Positions 27,490 to 37,232 are shown, numbered from the stretch's first letter. The stretch is 64,000 bases of DNA from Bacteroidia bacterium (GCA_030427735.1 JAUIBP010000001.1:310001-374000); one strand, 5' to 3'. Made by a program: numbers and translations. Notes: a model not told the origin generated them from the letters alone.

Positions 27490-29943
27490 TTACAGTCCTT
27501 CAACTGTATTTATGGTTTGTAATTTATAAACAAAGCCCCCTTCGTGGTTTATCCCATTTACTATTAACTGTATGTTTTTATGTTGCCCTTTGTATACCTT
27601 TAACTGTACTTTACGGTTTGGTTTAATACTTACATTTGGTTTCCAATCTAAAGCTTCGTAATACATTCTAGATTGCAAATCATTAAATTGCATGGCTCGA
27701 GCCACAAACGTATCGCTAGCTGCTTCAAACCCAAAATCGACCACACTCTCTTTAACAATTGGTGGGGTAATACTATCGGCGTTCCCCCCTCTTTTTGTTG
27801 TAATTTCTAATACACCATTACTCCCTCTAAAACCATAGCCAGCACCATTGGGATTTATTTTTATATCTTCAATCATATTCATACGCATTTTATACAATAC
27901 ATCATTATCTACGACAACACCGTCAAACACAATTAAAGCATTTGAATTACCTAATAATGTATTTGAACGCGATCTTCTAAAAAACACTCTAACCAAATCA
28001 ACACCTTCTACCGTTTCAATTGGAACATCGCTAGCAACTACACTAGGCTGCTTATGCAAAAAGTCTATTATAGTCATATTCAACTCATCCAAAGCATCTA
28101 TTTCTAATTCTTCTGCAAAACCTCCGCTCAAACTAGGCATTCTTACCCGTACATCTTTTTTCTCTTCCTTTTCTTTTGCTTTCCCGTATAAATTCACGGC
28201 TTCTAATTGCTCGACATCTTGCAAAGTTATTACAGAAGCCATATCGTAGGTATTGGACTGTTCTGATTTTTCCGATTTCACCTCTTCATACTTTCTAGGC
28301 GTATAATCTAATACCTGATCGGACTTATACCCCAAATACGGTTTATACACATAAAACACGGCTTTCTGCGGCTCTCCCTTCTCGTTAATTAAAGCCAAAC
28401 TGTATTTAGAATCCTTTTGCATGATTAAATTAGAAAACTCAAATGTTTTATCCGATTTCATATCGACCACCTCTAAAATCGCGTTTTCACTAGAAGAAAA
28501 CATAATTTTATACGTTTCGTTTTCGTTTAGCGTTGCATTTACCGCTCCTGAAATGTTAATCCCCGATTCCGACTGAAAAACGGGAGGGGTTGACTTATAC
28601 GGATTAATCGTTGTTTTTCTGGAAAATAATTGCGCGACAAGATCCAGTGCTTCTGAGTTTAGTGTATTGCTTTGAAGCCCCGGTGGTTGATTTTCAAGAT
28701 AAGGCTGAAGCAGAAACGCATCATCTATCTGGCTTGGATAAGGATTTAAACGGCTACCTACAGGAAGTACAGACACGCTAACATTGGTTAGCGATAAACT
28801 TTTAGGTAAACTTAAAGACACCTGTACACTATCATCTTCAATGGTTTGCTGTGCTATTTTCAAATCGATACTAGGAGTTGTTTGCGCATAAAAATGACGC
28901 TCTGCAATCGGGCGGTTTTTACTATCGAAAATACTTAAGGTATTAACTCCATTAAAACAGGAATCGGCGCTTAATGGCAACACGTATTTTGTATACTGTT
29001 TTTTAATGGCCACGGGAACTACATAACGTACGCCATGGTTTCTGTGCACTACAGCATAAAGGGTTTTACCATGGTATTGCACTGCCAAATCTTTAGATAA
29101 CAGAACGGTAAAATCTGTATCGTTTTTTTGCTTTATTTCATTTTTCTGAATTACGATTCCAGAAGCATTCGCTCGTGGCAAATCAATTTCCAGCACCGTA
29201 TTATCGTAAGCCACTTCGGCTTTATAAGTATGCCCTGGTTGATACACTAAACTTACCGCCCCTAAACCCAAACTATTACTTGTAGCCCTGGCAATGCCCT
29301 GCCCCGAAGTATTATCGATTACAGTTAGGGTTGACGCCTCTGGAACCACCCCATTATCGAATTTAAAAGTAAAATTCAATGTATTTTTCACCCCGTCCAA
29401 GACTGTACCGCTCTCTGGATAAAACACCAATTTTGGCTCGGTTTCATTGCTTTCTAATTGGGGTTCTGGCTGCTTCATTTCGGTATCGGAAGTTAAATTA
29501 ACAATCTGTATTTCATCAACATAGGGCTTATTAAAATTGTTGTTCCATTGTGTATTTACACTTAAAAAATAAGTTCCAGATTCCAACGCTTCCGATAGCG
29601 AAAAATCGCCATAGGCAACACCTTCCTTACTAAAAAACAAACCTTCCTGTACCAGATTCTTATCGGCGTCGTACAATGCCACATGCAAATTATTGGTTTC
29701 TGGCAAGGGTTTATTACTAAAATCGCTTACCACATAAGCCTGCCACCAAAGCTTTTCGCCCGAAAAATAAAGAGACTTATTGGTGTGTAAGAAAAATTTT
29801 TCTGTCGTGTAGTTATTAAAATAGTGCTCATTCTCGTAATTAGAATTGCGATCCGCCTTGATTTCTTGAGAAATCCCTTGATACGAGAGAAGCATAACCA
29901 CGGCCACGATCCCTCTTACTGAAAGTTCCTTTTTTATATGCAT
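27490..29943 (-). CDS. Large exported protein with MG2-like N-terminus and TonB-plug domain
   Basis: Read from the ATG at 29943 (MHIKKELSV) the protein has 817 residues; the upstream part of the frame does not extend the signal peptide sensibly. The signal ends SYQGISQ. Next comes an alpha-2-macroglobulin MG2-like segment (KFFLHTNKSLYFSGEKLWWQAYVV and ALYDADKNLVQEG), several beta domains, and near the C-terminus a TonB-plug-like domain (VFDGVVVDNDVLYKMRMNMIEDIKINPNGAGYGFRGSNGVLEITTKRGG). There is no following beta-barrel, so it is not a receptor. Such proteins are frequent in Flavobacteriia; their role is unknown, perhaps envelope or surface-protein export. Confidence 0.72.
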   Translation of the reverse strand: MHIKKELSVRGIVAVVMLLSYQGISQEIKADRNSNYENEHYFNNYTTEKFFLHTNKSLYFSGEKLWWQAYVVSDFSNKPLPETNNLHVALYDADKNLVQEGLFFSKEGVAYGDFSLSEALESGTYFLSVNTQWNNNFNKPYVDEIQIVNLTSDTEMKQPEPQLESNETEPKLVFYPESGTVLDGVKNTLNFTFKFDNGVVPEASTLTVIDNTSGQGIARATSNSLGLGAVSLVYQPGHTYKAEVAYDNTVLEIDLPRANASGIVIQKNEIKQKNDTDFTVLLSKDLAVQYHGKTLYAVVHRNHGVRYVVPVAIKKQYTKYVLPLSADSCFNGVNTLSIFDSKNRPIAERHFYAQTTPSIDLKIAQQTIEDDSVQVSLSLPKSLSLTNVSVSVLPVGSRLNPYPSQIDDAFLLQPYLENQPPGLQSNTLNSEALDLVAQLFSRKTTINPYKSTPPVFQSESGINISGAVNATLNENETYKIMFSSSENAILEVVDMKSDKTFEFSNLIMQKDSKYSLALINEKGEPQKAVFYVYKPYLGYKSDQVLDYTPRKYEEVKSEKSEQSNTYDMASVITLQDVEQLEAVNLYGKAKEKEEKKDVRVRMPSLSGGFAEELEIDALDELNMTIIDFLHKQPSVVASDVPIETVEGVDLVRVFFRRSRSNTLLGNSNALIVFDGVVVDNDVLYKMRMNMIEDIKINPNGAGYGFRGSNGVLEITTKRGGNADSITPPIVKESVVDFGFEAASDTFVARAMQFNDLQSRMYYEALDWKPNVSIKPNRKVQLKVYKGQHKNIQLIVNGINHEGGFVYKLQTINTVEGL

Positions 29944-30051
29944 AAACCCTAAGTTAATAAAAAATCGTATATCTCTGACATCCAATCGAGTAATTATGTA
30001 AAAAAAACACTACATTTAAAATAAGATTTCCTAAACTTAGATTAGCCTGTC

Positions 30052-30465
30052 ATGATAAAAATTACCGTAAAAACCACTATCAATACGAGTATTGAAAAAG
30101 CTTGGGAATTTTGGGCCAAACCAGAACATATTATACATTGGAATTTTGCAAGTTCAGACTGGTGTTGCCCCAAAGCCGACAATAATTTAAAAGCAGGAGG
30201 GCATTTTAATTGGAGAATGGAATCTAAAGACGGCACGATGGGATTCGATTTTGAAGGCACATACAATACTATAGTACCCCACAAACACATTTTATACACC
30301 CTACAAGATAACAGACAAGTCGCTATTACCTTTACAACACAGAACGACCACACCGTTACCATAAGCGAAACCTTCGATCCAGAAACCATCAATTCAGCAG
30401 AATTACAGCAGGCAGGATGGCTGGCCATACTAAATCAATTTAAAACATACGCCGAGTCGCATTAA
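30052..30465 (+). CDS. AHSA1/SRPBCC-domain protein
   Basis: A 137-residue single-domain protein. TTINTSIEKAWEFWAKPEHIIHWNFA at the N-terminus and the C-terminal helix with AGWLAILNQFKTYAE are the typical ends of the AHSA1 (activator of Hsp90-like) START fold that binds hydrophobic ligands. The ligand is unknown. It is a single gene between divergent and downstream neighbours. Confidence 0.88.
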   Translation: MIKITVKTTINTSIEKAWEFWAKPEHIIHWNFASSDWCCPKADNNLKAGGHFNWRMESKDGTMGFDFEGTYNTIVPHKHILYTLQDNRQVAITFTTQNDHTVTISETFDPETINSAELQQAGWLAILNQFKTYAESH

Positions 30466-30511
30466 AACCATAACACAGCTCCTTCACTTCTAATTTTAGC
30501 CAGCAAATGCT

Positions 30512-30519
30512 TACCTTTG
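30512..30519 (+). promoter_or_regulatory. Putative -7 promoter element for the GH43 gene
   Basis: TACCTTTG matches TAnnTTTG and lies 78 bp upstream of the GH43 start codon. Confidence 0.45.
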
Positions 30520-30596
30520 TGGCCTAAATGGCTAAATACCATAACAGCCATAACCTTACTCTATTTTAAAAAACAAACCCTTATTATTAAGTTTTC

Positions 30597-32210
30597 ATGT
30601 TTAAATTACATTCGCTTAAACTCACTTGCATCATAGTATTAACGTGCTTTAGTCTTTTTAGTCAAAATGCACCAGAAACCTTCAATAACCCCATACTACC
30701 AGGCTACCATCCAGACCCTTCCATTTGTCGGGTAGGAGACGATTATTATTTGGTAAATTCCACTTTTGTGTGGTTTCCTGGTCTGCCTATTTATCATAGT
30801 AAAGACTTAGTGAATTGGGAACTTATTGGCCATGCCATAGACCGTCCCGACCAAATGAATTTTGACGGATTACCAGACATGTTAGGCCTGTTTGCGCCAA
30901 CCATAAGATATCACGAGGGTTTATTTTATATTATCAATACCTGCGTGGGCTGCGGCATGAATTTTTATATCACCGCTACCAATCCTGCAGGCCCATGGTC
31001 CGACCCCAATTGGCTTCCCGAAGCCGACGGAATTGACCCTTCCCTAATGTGGGACGACGACGGAAAATGCTACTATACCGGAGTTGTAGGCACCGAAAAG
31101 CCCGAGTGGGAAGACCAAGGGGTTATTTACAATCAGGAACTGGATTTACAGCAAAAAAAATTGGTAGGCGAACGCCATAACGCCACTTTTGGTCATGCCA
31201 ACAATGCTTCTTATTCGGAAGGGCCGCATTTGTATAACATTAATGGCAAATATCTTTTAATGATTTCGGAAGGCGGTACAGGCATTTACCACGCCCTCAC
31301 CGTACATCACAGCGATTCTGTATTTGGCCCATACACCACAGACTATATTAACCCCGTACTTACACACCGGCATTTAGGGCAAGACTATCCTGTACACGCC
31401 ATTGGCCATGGCGACTTGGTACAGACCCAAAATGGAGACTGGTGGGCAGTAATGCTAGGCAAACGCCGACTTGATGGCTTGACCACACTTGCCAGAGAAA
31501 CCTTTTTGGCCAAAGTAGATTTTGACGGACAAACTCCTGTGTTTAATAAAGGTGAAGGCAAAGTACTCATGACGCAAACGCGCCCAAACCTACCGTGGAC
31601 GCCTTTTAAAAAGCAACCTGCTAAAGATGAATTTGAAGGCGATAAATTAAATAAAAAATGGTACACCATTCGCACACCTAAAGACTCATTTTATACTGTT
31701 AACAAGGAAGCGCTTCACCTAAATTTACGAGCGGAAATTATGGACAGCCTTGTTAATTCTTCGCTATTGGTACAACGCATCGAACACCATAAGTTTGAAG
31801 CCAGTACAAAAATGTCTTTTAAGACTTCTAAAGACAACGAACAGGCAGGACTAACCGTATACCGTACCAACGAAAACCACTTCAACCTGTTAAAAGACAA
31901 AAATTCGTTGGTATTAATAAAAGCCTTCAAGGGAGAGCAAACCGAAATAGCCCGTATTCCTTATAAAGACAAAGAGGTCTATTTTCATGTAGAAGGCAAC
32001 GATTTAGACATTCAGTTTAGTTATGGCGAAAGTATGGACACTTTAAAACCTATTGGAGACAAACAACACCTAATTGTAATTGCAGACCTTCAAGGCAACG
32101 CCATGTTCAACGGCCCAGGTATAGGCCTTTACGCCACCAGCAACGGCAAAACCTCTAAAAATAAAGCAGTATACGACTGGTTTTATTACGAAGGAAAACC
32201 ACTGAATTAA
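30597..32210 (+). CDS. Glycoside hydrolase family 43 enzyme (beta-xylosidase/arabinofuranosidase type)
   Basis: A 537-residue exported enzyme (signal peptide ending SLFSQ). The five-bladed propeller domain has the three family acids: the base Asp in PGYHPDPSIC, the pKa-tuning Asp in GIDPSLMWDDDGKCYY, and the acid Glu in SEGPHLY. The C-terminal part (about 340-537) is a beta-sandwich found in the XynB-like subfamilies. It should remove xylose or arabinose from xylans or related chains. There is no SusCD pair next to it, so it stands alone and is not part of a local utilisation locus. Confidence 0.9.
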   Translation: MFKLHSLKLTCIIVLTCFSLFSQNAPETFNNPILPGYHPDPSICRVGDDYYLVNSTFVWFPGLPIYHSKDLVNWELIGHAIDRPDQMNFDGLPDMLGLFAPTIRYHEGLFYIINTCVGCGMNFYITATNPAGPWSDPNWLPEADGIDPSLMWDDDGKCYYTGVVGTEKPEWEDQGVIYNQELDLQQKKLVGERHNATFGHANNASYSEGPHLYNINGKYLLMISEGGTGIYHALTVHHSDSVFGPYTTDYINPVLTHRHLGQDYPVHAIGHGDLVQTQNGDWWAVMLGKRRLDGLTTLARETFLAKVDFDGQTPVFNKGEGKVLMTQTRPNLPWTPFKKQPAKDEFEGDKLNKKWYTIRTPKDSFYTVNKEALHLNLRAEIMDSLVNSSLLVQRIEHHKFEASTKMSFKTSKDNEQAGLTVYRTNENHFNLLKDKNSLVLIKAFKGEQTEIARIPYKDKEVYFHVEGNDLDIQFSYGESMDTLKPIGDKQHLIVIADLQGNAMFNGPGIGLYATSNGKTSKNKAVYDWFYYEGKPLN

Positions 32211-32219
32211 CATCACATT

Positions 32220-32249
32220 ATCAACCTATGCCTTGCGGTATAGGTTGAT
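32220..32249. terminator. Hairpin between convergent genes
   Basis: ATCAACCTAT pairs perfectly with ATAGGTTGAT around a GCCTTGCGGT loop, directly after the GH43 stop. The following sequence is not strongly T-rich, so termination strength is uncertain. Confidence 0.6.
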
Positions 32250-32252
32250 GTA

Positions 32253-32594
32253 TTAGATTTCTTCTATTACAGATTCACCTTTAGAAAAATCTCCAGAAGT
32301 CCACTCCCATGCTTCATGCAGTCGAATTTTACCATTAGCTAAAACTTCTGGTTTGGAAAAGCAAACACCCGTCATTAATACACCTTTGTCATTTACTTGA
32401 TGATAGCACATATCTATATTTCCATAATCATCAACTAAGCCTAAAAGATGCCCCCTTTTAATTTTACCACCGCTATAATCTGCCGTTACAATATTTTCGT
32501 TTTGTTTATACTCGAAAATAGTGTCTTCTGAAGTTTCGCCGTTTTCGGAATTTAGTACAGGTTTAAATTTCCTGTTATTGTAATTTATTTTCAA
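32253..32594 (-). CDS. Conserved hypothetical protein (113 aa)
   Basis: A soluble 113-residue protein with a beta-rich pattern: NGETSEDTIFEYKQNENIVTADYSGGKIKRGHLLGLVDDYGNIDMCYHQVN. Similar small proteins occur widely in Bacteroidota and have sometimes been labelled N-acetylglutamate synthase in databases; nothing in the sequence supports that enzyme activity. No signal peptide. Function unknown. Confidence 0.65.
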   Translation of the reverse strand: MKINYNNRKFKPVLNSENGETSEDTIFEYKQNENIVTADYSGGKIKRGHLLGLVDDYGNIDMCYHQVNDKGVLMTGVCFSKPEVLANGKIRLHEAWEWTSGDFSKGESVIEEI

Positions 32595-32627
32595 AACTAT
32601 TTAATCTAGGATATTTACAACAATCTA

Positions 32628-32765
32628 TTATTTTTTAAGACTTAAAGCCGCACCAATGGCAATACCTAAACCTAACCACAATCCAAGATTACCCGTTGCG
32701 ACACCTACAGCAGTGCCAATAGCCACTCCTAGCCCAATTCCTATACCTATTTTTTTGTTTTTCAT
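32628..32765 (-). CDS. Glycine-zipper small membrane protein (45 aa)
   Basis: The ATG at 32765 opens a 45-residue frame beginning MKNKKIGIGIGLGVAIG and ending ALSLKK. The whole centre is one long Gly/Ala/Val-rich hydrophobic stretch with GxxxG-like spacing (GVAIGTAVGVATG, GLGIAIGAA), flanked by Lys on both sides, as in small glycine-zipper membrane proteins. It lies 33 bp upstream of the 113-residue hypothetical gene on the same strand. Unknown function; possibly stress-related. Confidence 0.6.
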   Translation of the reverse strand: MKNKKIGIGIGLGVAIGTAVGVATGNLGLWLGLGIAIGAALSLKK

Positions 32766-33190
32766 AGTTCTTTTTAGATTACGACTTCATTGATTTGAAA
32801 GATTATTTGTATACCGATTGCTGTAAAAATACTCTTTTTAAATGAACCACTATAGACTGGAAGTCCATCGGCTTGAAAACAGACTGAAAGTCCAATTATT
32901 TGTATTTGTTTTAGCCACAAATCCACGAATATTTCTATAGAAACTATGTCAAATTTTCGTGTATTCGTGGCGCAAAAATATTTATAGAAACTGAAAGTCT
33001 TGCACTAAAAGTGCATAGTTTCAACAAACGACTGAGACCAATGAACCTACAGGCTCGAATTTATGATGTGAGTTTACATGAAATAAAATTAAATACCAAA
33101 AACTACCACATTCTGTACGTATTCTGTATTAATCCAAAAATGCTTTCCCCTGTTATCGCTTCTATTTAGTATCTGTATTGAATCCCCTAT
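32766..33190. other. Intergenic region with a REP-like palindrome
   Basis: No coding frame was seen. At 32914-32971 GCCACAAATCCACGAATATTT and AAATTTTCGTGTATTCGTGGC face each other as an imperfect inverted repeat, resembling the dispersed GCCACGAAT-type repeats of many Bacteroidota. The stretch at 33000-33060 (CTTGCACTAAAAGTGCATAG) holds a second small hairpin. Confidence 0.5.
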
Positions 33191-34240
33191 TTAGTTGTTC
33201 CGATGGGTTTGGCTCTTCTTTTTAAGAATCTTAAAGATTCTCTTATTAATAATTTCCGACAAATTCCAATAGAGTAGCTTAGGGTCGGTGGTACTGTAAA
33301 AGGAGACTACAACCGTATCTATTTCCTCATAATAGTGAGCAAAACTTTGGTAACCTGGCACCCAACCCGAATGCTCATATTTATAGATGGAATCATAAAT
33401 TTCCGTTTCCCCGGGGTTAAATAGAGAACCATCATTCAAAGTTCTTAAAAACACCCCTACATCTGCTGCAGTAGCGAGCATACCGTAATCATTCCCTTTT
33501 AAATCATGTGGGTAACCTACATGGTATCCGCTCATGACATCAGTTGAATCTACCTGTTTTAGAGAACCAAAGGTCCTGTTTAGGTTTAAAGGTTCTAAAA
33601 TCTCTTTTTTTACAAACTCAAAGTTATCATAACCCAAAACGTCATCCATAATCTTATTGATCAACAAGTAATTCGTATTGCAATACTCATACTTTTTACC
33701 TGGTTTAAAGTTTGCTGGTTTCCCTTCAATCAATGCTAAACTTTCTTCAAAAGTGGTTGTTGGATGTGCCCAAAAGTCTGGCGTATCCGTAAAATTAGGA
33801 ATACCACTGCGGTGTTGAATCATCAATCGTAGCGTGATGGTTTCGGCATGTTCTATGGCACCAACAAGCTCTGGCAGGTATTCTGCCAATGTTTTATCTA
33901 AAGACAACCGACCTTGAGCTACCAATTTCGTCACTGCAACAGCGTCATATAATTTACTGATGCTGGCAATTTTAAACAAAGCATCCGGATCAGTTGGCAC
34001 TTGTTGATCTCTGTTCTTAAAACCTCCTGTATAGGTGACAGGCTGCTTTCCTGCTTCGTCAACATAGACGATCATACCTTCAAATCCATGATTAATAGAC
34101 TGACTTATTTGCTCGTCGATGGTTTTAGGCAACGGAAGGATCCACGCTTTTACTAAAATCCATGGCACAAAAAATAAAGAGGCTAAAGAACCCACGATTA
34201 ATAATACTCTTAACATATTTCTGATGTTGTTGTTTGACAT
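33191..34240 (-). CDS. Membrane-anchored serine hydrolase (class C beta-lactamase/PBP4-like fold)
   Basis: A 349-residue protein with an N-terminal membrane anchor (about 10-30) and an extracytoplasmic serine-hydrolase domain. The nucleophile is S93 in SISK (SxxK), the second motif is in YEYCNTNY (Y-x-N), and HSGWVPG provides the third motif (H-S-G in place of K-T-G). This pattern fits the large esterase/D-aminopeptidase-like group rather than true resistance beta-lactamases. The substrate is unknown. It is the last of four co-directional genes that diverge from the AraC/TPR regulator at 37.2 kb. Confidence 0.88.
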   Translation of the reverse strand: MSNNNIRNMLRVLLIVGSLASLFFVPWILVKAWILPLPKTIDEQISQSINHGFEGMIVYVDEAGKQPVTYTGGFKNRDQQVPTDPDALFKIASISKLYDAVAVTKLVAQGRLSLDKTLAEYLPELVGAIEHAETITLRLMIQHRSGIPNFTDTPDFWAHPTTTFEESLALIEGKPANFKPGKKYEYCNTNYLLINKIMDDVLGYDNFEFVKKEILEPLNLNRTFGSLKQVDSTDVMSGYHVGYPHDLKGNDYGMLATAADVGVFLRTLNDGSLFNPGETEIYDSIYKYEHSGWVPGYQSFAHYYEEIDTVVVSFYSTTDPKLLYWNLSEIINKRIFKILKKKSQTHRNN

Positions 34241-34413
34241 GTTTTGGGTTGTATTTAGAACGACCTGTTACGTTGATTGATTGTTAATGTATTTGGACTT
34301 ACCTGCCGGTTGTCCATATGGGGTTGACAAACCTTAGCTCTTTGCCTGGAATTGAAATCTGGCGATAAGCATCACTGTTTAAAAAAGCACAATGAAAGTT
34401 ACACCTTTCTAAC

Positions 34414-35175
34414 TTATTCTAACCACAGATCAATTTCTTTAATCACCTCTTCGCCCGTATCCCCTAAATAACCATACGCTTCCACAATCCAATCGAATTG
34501 GTAGGATGCCAAATTAATAACATTCCTAAAGGCTGGTAGCGACGTATAGGCATCAATGGCTTTATAATAATCTGCCATAGGGGTTGCCAACTTCTTGAGC
34601 GAATCTTGAGGAATCAATGCATAAGCCAAAAACAAGGTTCTATCATGTTGTGTAGAAAGGTAGTTTTCCTGACTATTTAAATACTCATTATAGCTTTTTT
34701 CATTCTGTGCAATTTCACCAACCAAGCGATGATATCGTGTCAACAAAGAATCTAATCTCGTGTTGTTGATCTTACCATAATGATTTGAGTTTTTAAGAGC
34801 CTCATAACCATCTGAATTAGAGATAAAATAATAGTCAAAAAATGCCGTAGAGCTACCTAGAATCAGAAAAACATGCTCCTTTTCCTTGTGATTTAAAATC
34901 GCTGTTCTCGCTTTTTTACATAGGTTACCAACCGAAGACCTAAACCCCTCTAAAGAATCGAGAACAATTCTATCTTCTTGGGTATGTGATTTAATTTTAA
35001 CCAAATATTCTCTCAATTCTTCATTTTCTTTCTTCGATCGTGCAAAACCATTTATTTGTACTGCAATTAAAATACCTAGTACCACTAAAAATATTTCGCC
35101 AGCGGCATATTGTAAATAGCTTTTAAATCTTTTATCTCTTAATTGCTCCCTCCTTTTAGCTCTAAATATTTTCAT
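34414..35175 (-). CDS. DUF6090-like membrane protein
   Basis: A 253-residue protein. A basic N-terminus (MKIFRAKRREQLRDKRFKSYLQY) is followed by one membrane helix (AAGEIFLVVLGILIAVQI, about 25-42) and a helical soluble part (EELREYLVKIKSHTQEDRIVLDSLEGF). This is the layout of the DUF6090 proteins that occur in many copies in Flavobacteriia. Function unknown. Confidence 0.75.
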   Translation of the reverse strand: MKIFRAKRREQLRDKRFKSYLQYAAGEIFLVVLGILIAVQINGFARSKKENEELREYLVKIKSHTQEDRIVLDSLEGFRSSVGNLCKKARTAILNHKEKEHVFLILGSSTAFFDYYFISNSDGYEALKNSNHYGKINNTRLDSLLTRYHRLVGEIAQNEKSYNEYLNSQENYLSTQHDRTLFLAYALIPQDSLKKLATPMADYYKAIDAYTSLPAFRNVINLASYQFDWIVEAYGYLGDTGEEVIKEIDLWLE

Positions 35176-35206
35176 AGTTGATTGATTTGATTGTTCTTAA
35201 AAAAAG

Positions 35207-36307
35207 TCAGTCTGCATGAACCACAATATGCTCTTCAGAATTCCTTTCTAACTTGGCTGGTTTTAACTTTAATCCGAATAACGGACGCAACCAAAAAACT
35301 CTTCGAATAATAAATTCATAGATCAAATAACACCCTGCAAAGGTTACCACGGTTATTAACACAAAAGAAAGGATAGCGGGGAAATGAAATGGCAAGATAA
35401 ATTTAGCTGCCAGATACATCACAATCATATGAATGATATACACGGGGTAGGCCGCTGTACTTAAATACGACAACAACTTACTTGGTTTATTTAAATATTG
35501 ATGGCAGAATCCGAAGATGCTAAAAATCCAGCTATTCATTTCAATGACCGTTATGTATGGTAATCCTTCAGCTGCAGGCATCTGACTCCTTATTGTGTAC
35601 AATATAACGGCCAATACAAGGTAGGCCCATTTCCATTGCGCAATGGTTTTCCAAAATACGTTACCAGAATTCATAAATAAGAATCCCAGCAAAAAGGCAA
35701 TGAATCCCAACACAAAACCATGTAAGGTTTCTGCATACATTGAGAATGGATTGGGCTGCAACCACAATGCTTCAGCAACAAAAAGAAGGTTTACAGACAA
35801 TAAACCGAATGGGTTTTTAATCAGCTTATTGAAAACTGCCGCGAATCTTGACACCTTGTTGTTTTTCACAACATAAAACACAGGCAGACAAATAAGCACA
35901 TACACAAATATGTTTCCTAAAAACCATAGGTGTCCCATGTGGGGATAATAACTTAACCCTATGTTGTAATAATCCTGAAAAACAAACATGTGCAGTGGCG
36001 TAATGGCCACAAACCCGAATAGAAAGGGCACTAATATTCTCCTTGCTCGCTCTTTTAGTAATGCCAAACTGGTTCTCTTTCGCATTGCAAAATACACGCC
36101 CATTCCTGACACATAAAATAGAATGGGAATACGCCAAACGTTCAACATGGTCATGGGTTGCCATAATGCTGTTAACAATTCATCACTTCTAATAAAAGCA
36201 ATAAACATGGCCCAAGGTTGAAATATGATAGCTATATGATAGATTAATAATAAGGCGATAGCAATGACTCTTAACCAATCTATGTCGTGACGTCTTTCGG
36301 TTTTCAT
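35207..36307 (-). CDS. Acyltransferase 3 family membrane protein
   Basis: A 366-residue integral membrane protein with about ten helices. The N-terminus RRHDIDWLRVIAIALLLIYHIAI carries the characteristic Arg and His of the family (acyl transfer from the cytoplasm to an extracytoplasmic acceptor), and YFAMRKRTSLALLKERARRILVPFLFG is the typical second-helix region. The acceptor could be a sugar, lipid or peptide. It starts 94 bp after the ankyrin gene's stop and is 31 bp before the DUF6090 gene. Confidence 0.88.
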   Translation of the reverse strand: MKTERRHDIDWLRVIAIALLLIYHIAIIFQPWAMFIAFIRSDELLTALWQPMTMLNVWRIPILFYVSGMGVYFAMRKRTSLALLKERARRILVPFLFGFVAITPLHMFVFQDYYNIGLSYYPHMGHLWFLGNIFVYVLICLPVFYVVKNNKVSRFAAVFNKLIKNPFGLLSVNLLFVAEALWLQPNPFSMYAETLHGFVLGFIAFLLGFLFMNSGNVFWKTIAQWKWAYLVLAVILYTIRSQMPAAEGLPYITVIEMNSWIFSIFGFCHQYLNKPSKLLSYLSTAAYPVYIIHMIVMYLAAKFILPFHFPAILSFVLITVVTFAGCYLIYEFIIRRVFWLRPLFGLKLKPAKLERNSEEHIVVHAD

Positions 36308-36416
36308 AATCTAGAATTTTGGTTGAAATATTTATAGTGTTTCTTTTGCACAAAGAGAATATCTTATGCCCTAATTCTTTTATTGATGATTTTTCAAGAA
36401 TGTATAGACATCCTAT

Positions 36417-37004
36417 TTATTGAAGCATCATTGCTACCACCGGTCTTGCTTTTTCAACTTCAGCAAGATCTAAGGTGAATCCCATTGGTTTTAATTGCAT
36501 GATAAGCATTTCATAAACAGGTTTCATTTGTGCAAAATCTGCTAAAACCGTTTCTCTTGGTGTTGCCCCAAAATTGTTTTTTAAGGATTTGTCTGCACCT
36601 GCTTCCAATAGTGTTTTCACTATTTCTACTCTTCCAAAAAATGCTGCGGTATGTAGCGCAGTCGACCCATCGTTGTTTTGAATGGATAGATCTGCTCCTG
36701 CCTTGACTAAAACTTCAACCATTTTAGGTCTGTTAAAAGTAACTGCCGTTATTAAAGGAGAAGAACCACTCATGGCTTCAATTTTATTGATGTCTTCTTT
36801 GGCGTTAGCATGCTGTTTTAACACTTCTAGGTTATTCGTAATGATCGCCTCATGAATGTCTTGATTTGGTTTAACCACTTCAGATACTTCTAGGTTTGCG
36901 TGGTTTGATGTTGATTCTTTTTGTTTGGCACAGGACATGATTGTAAGCGCCGCTGTAATAAATAATGCAATTAATTTTGACTGAATTTTGATTGAATTTC
37001 TCAT
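36417..37004 (-). CDS. Ankyrin-repeat lipoprotein
   Basis: A 195-residue lipoprotein (signal ending LTIMSC). Three to four ankyrin repeats occupy about residues 50-165, the clearest being GSSPLITAVTFNRPKMVEVLVKAGADLSIQNNDGSTALHTAAFFGRVEIVKTLLEAGAD. Residues after the Cys are A-K-Q-K-E, so a periplasmic location is likely. Ankyrin repeats bind proteins; the partner is unknown. First gene of the minus-strand cluster, 228 bp from the divergent regulator. Confidence 0.85.
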   Translation of the reverse strand: MRNSIKIQSKLIALFITAALTIMSCAKQKESTSNHANLEVSEVVKPNQDIHEAIITNNLEVLKQHANAKEDINKIEAMSGSSPLITAVTFNRPKMVEVLVKAGADLSIQNNDGSTALHTAAFFGRVEIVKTLLEAGADKSLKNNFGATPRETVLADFAQMKPVYEMLIMQLKPMGFTLDLAEVEKARPVVAMMLQ

Positions 37005-37232
37005 GGTTTTAAATTTTGAATGTTATGATTTCGTTTTGATGATACAAAGATGGCAACAAGGGCGATGCAGACGTAAACACTTATGAATCAAACTCTATGA
37101 CGTTTTAAGCAGGTCTATAAATTATGACGCATCACTATAACTTATGACGCAAAATCTGCTGAAAGCCAAAAAATAACCCAATTTAAAGGCTATCGTTTAT
37201 TTTTAATTATATTCGTTGGATAGATTCAAAAA

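Noticed and set aside
30042-30428. 128-codon minus-strand frame opposite the AHSA1 gene
   Set aside because: It lies wholly within a recognised coding gene on the other strand and has no family pattern or plausible start context; it is a shadow.
33191-34240. Antibiotic-resistance beta-lactamase
   Set aside because: The third motif is H-S-G and the protein is membrane-anchored in an envelope gene cluster; this fits a general serine hydrolase better than a resistance enzyme.
35826-36164. 112-codon frame inside the acyltransferase gene
   Set aside because: Same strand, different frame; the acyltransferase frame has the family motifs and membrane helices, so this one is a shadow.
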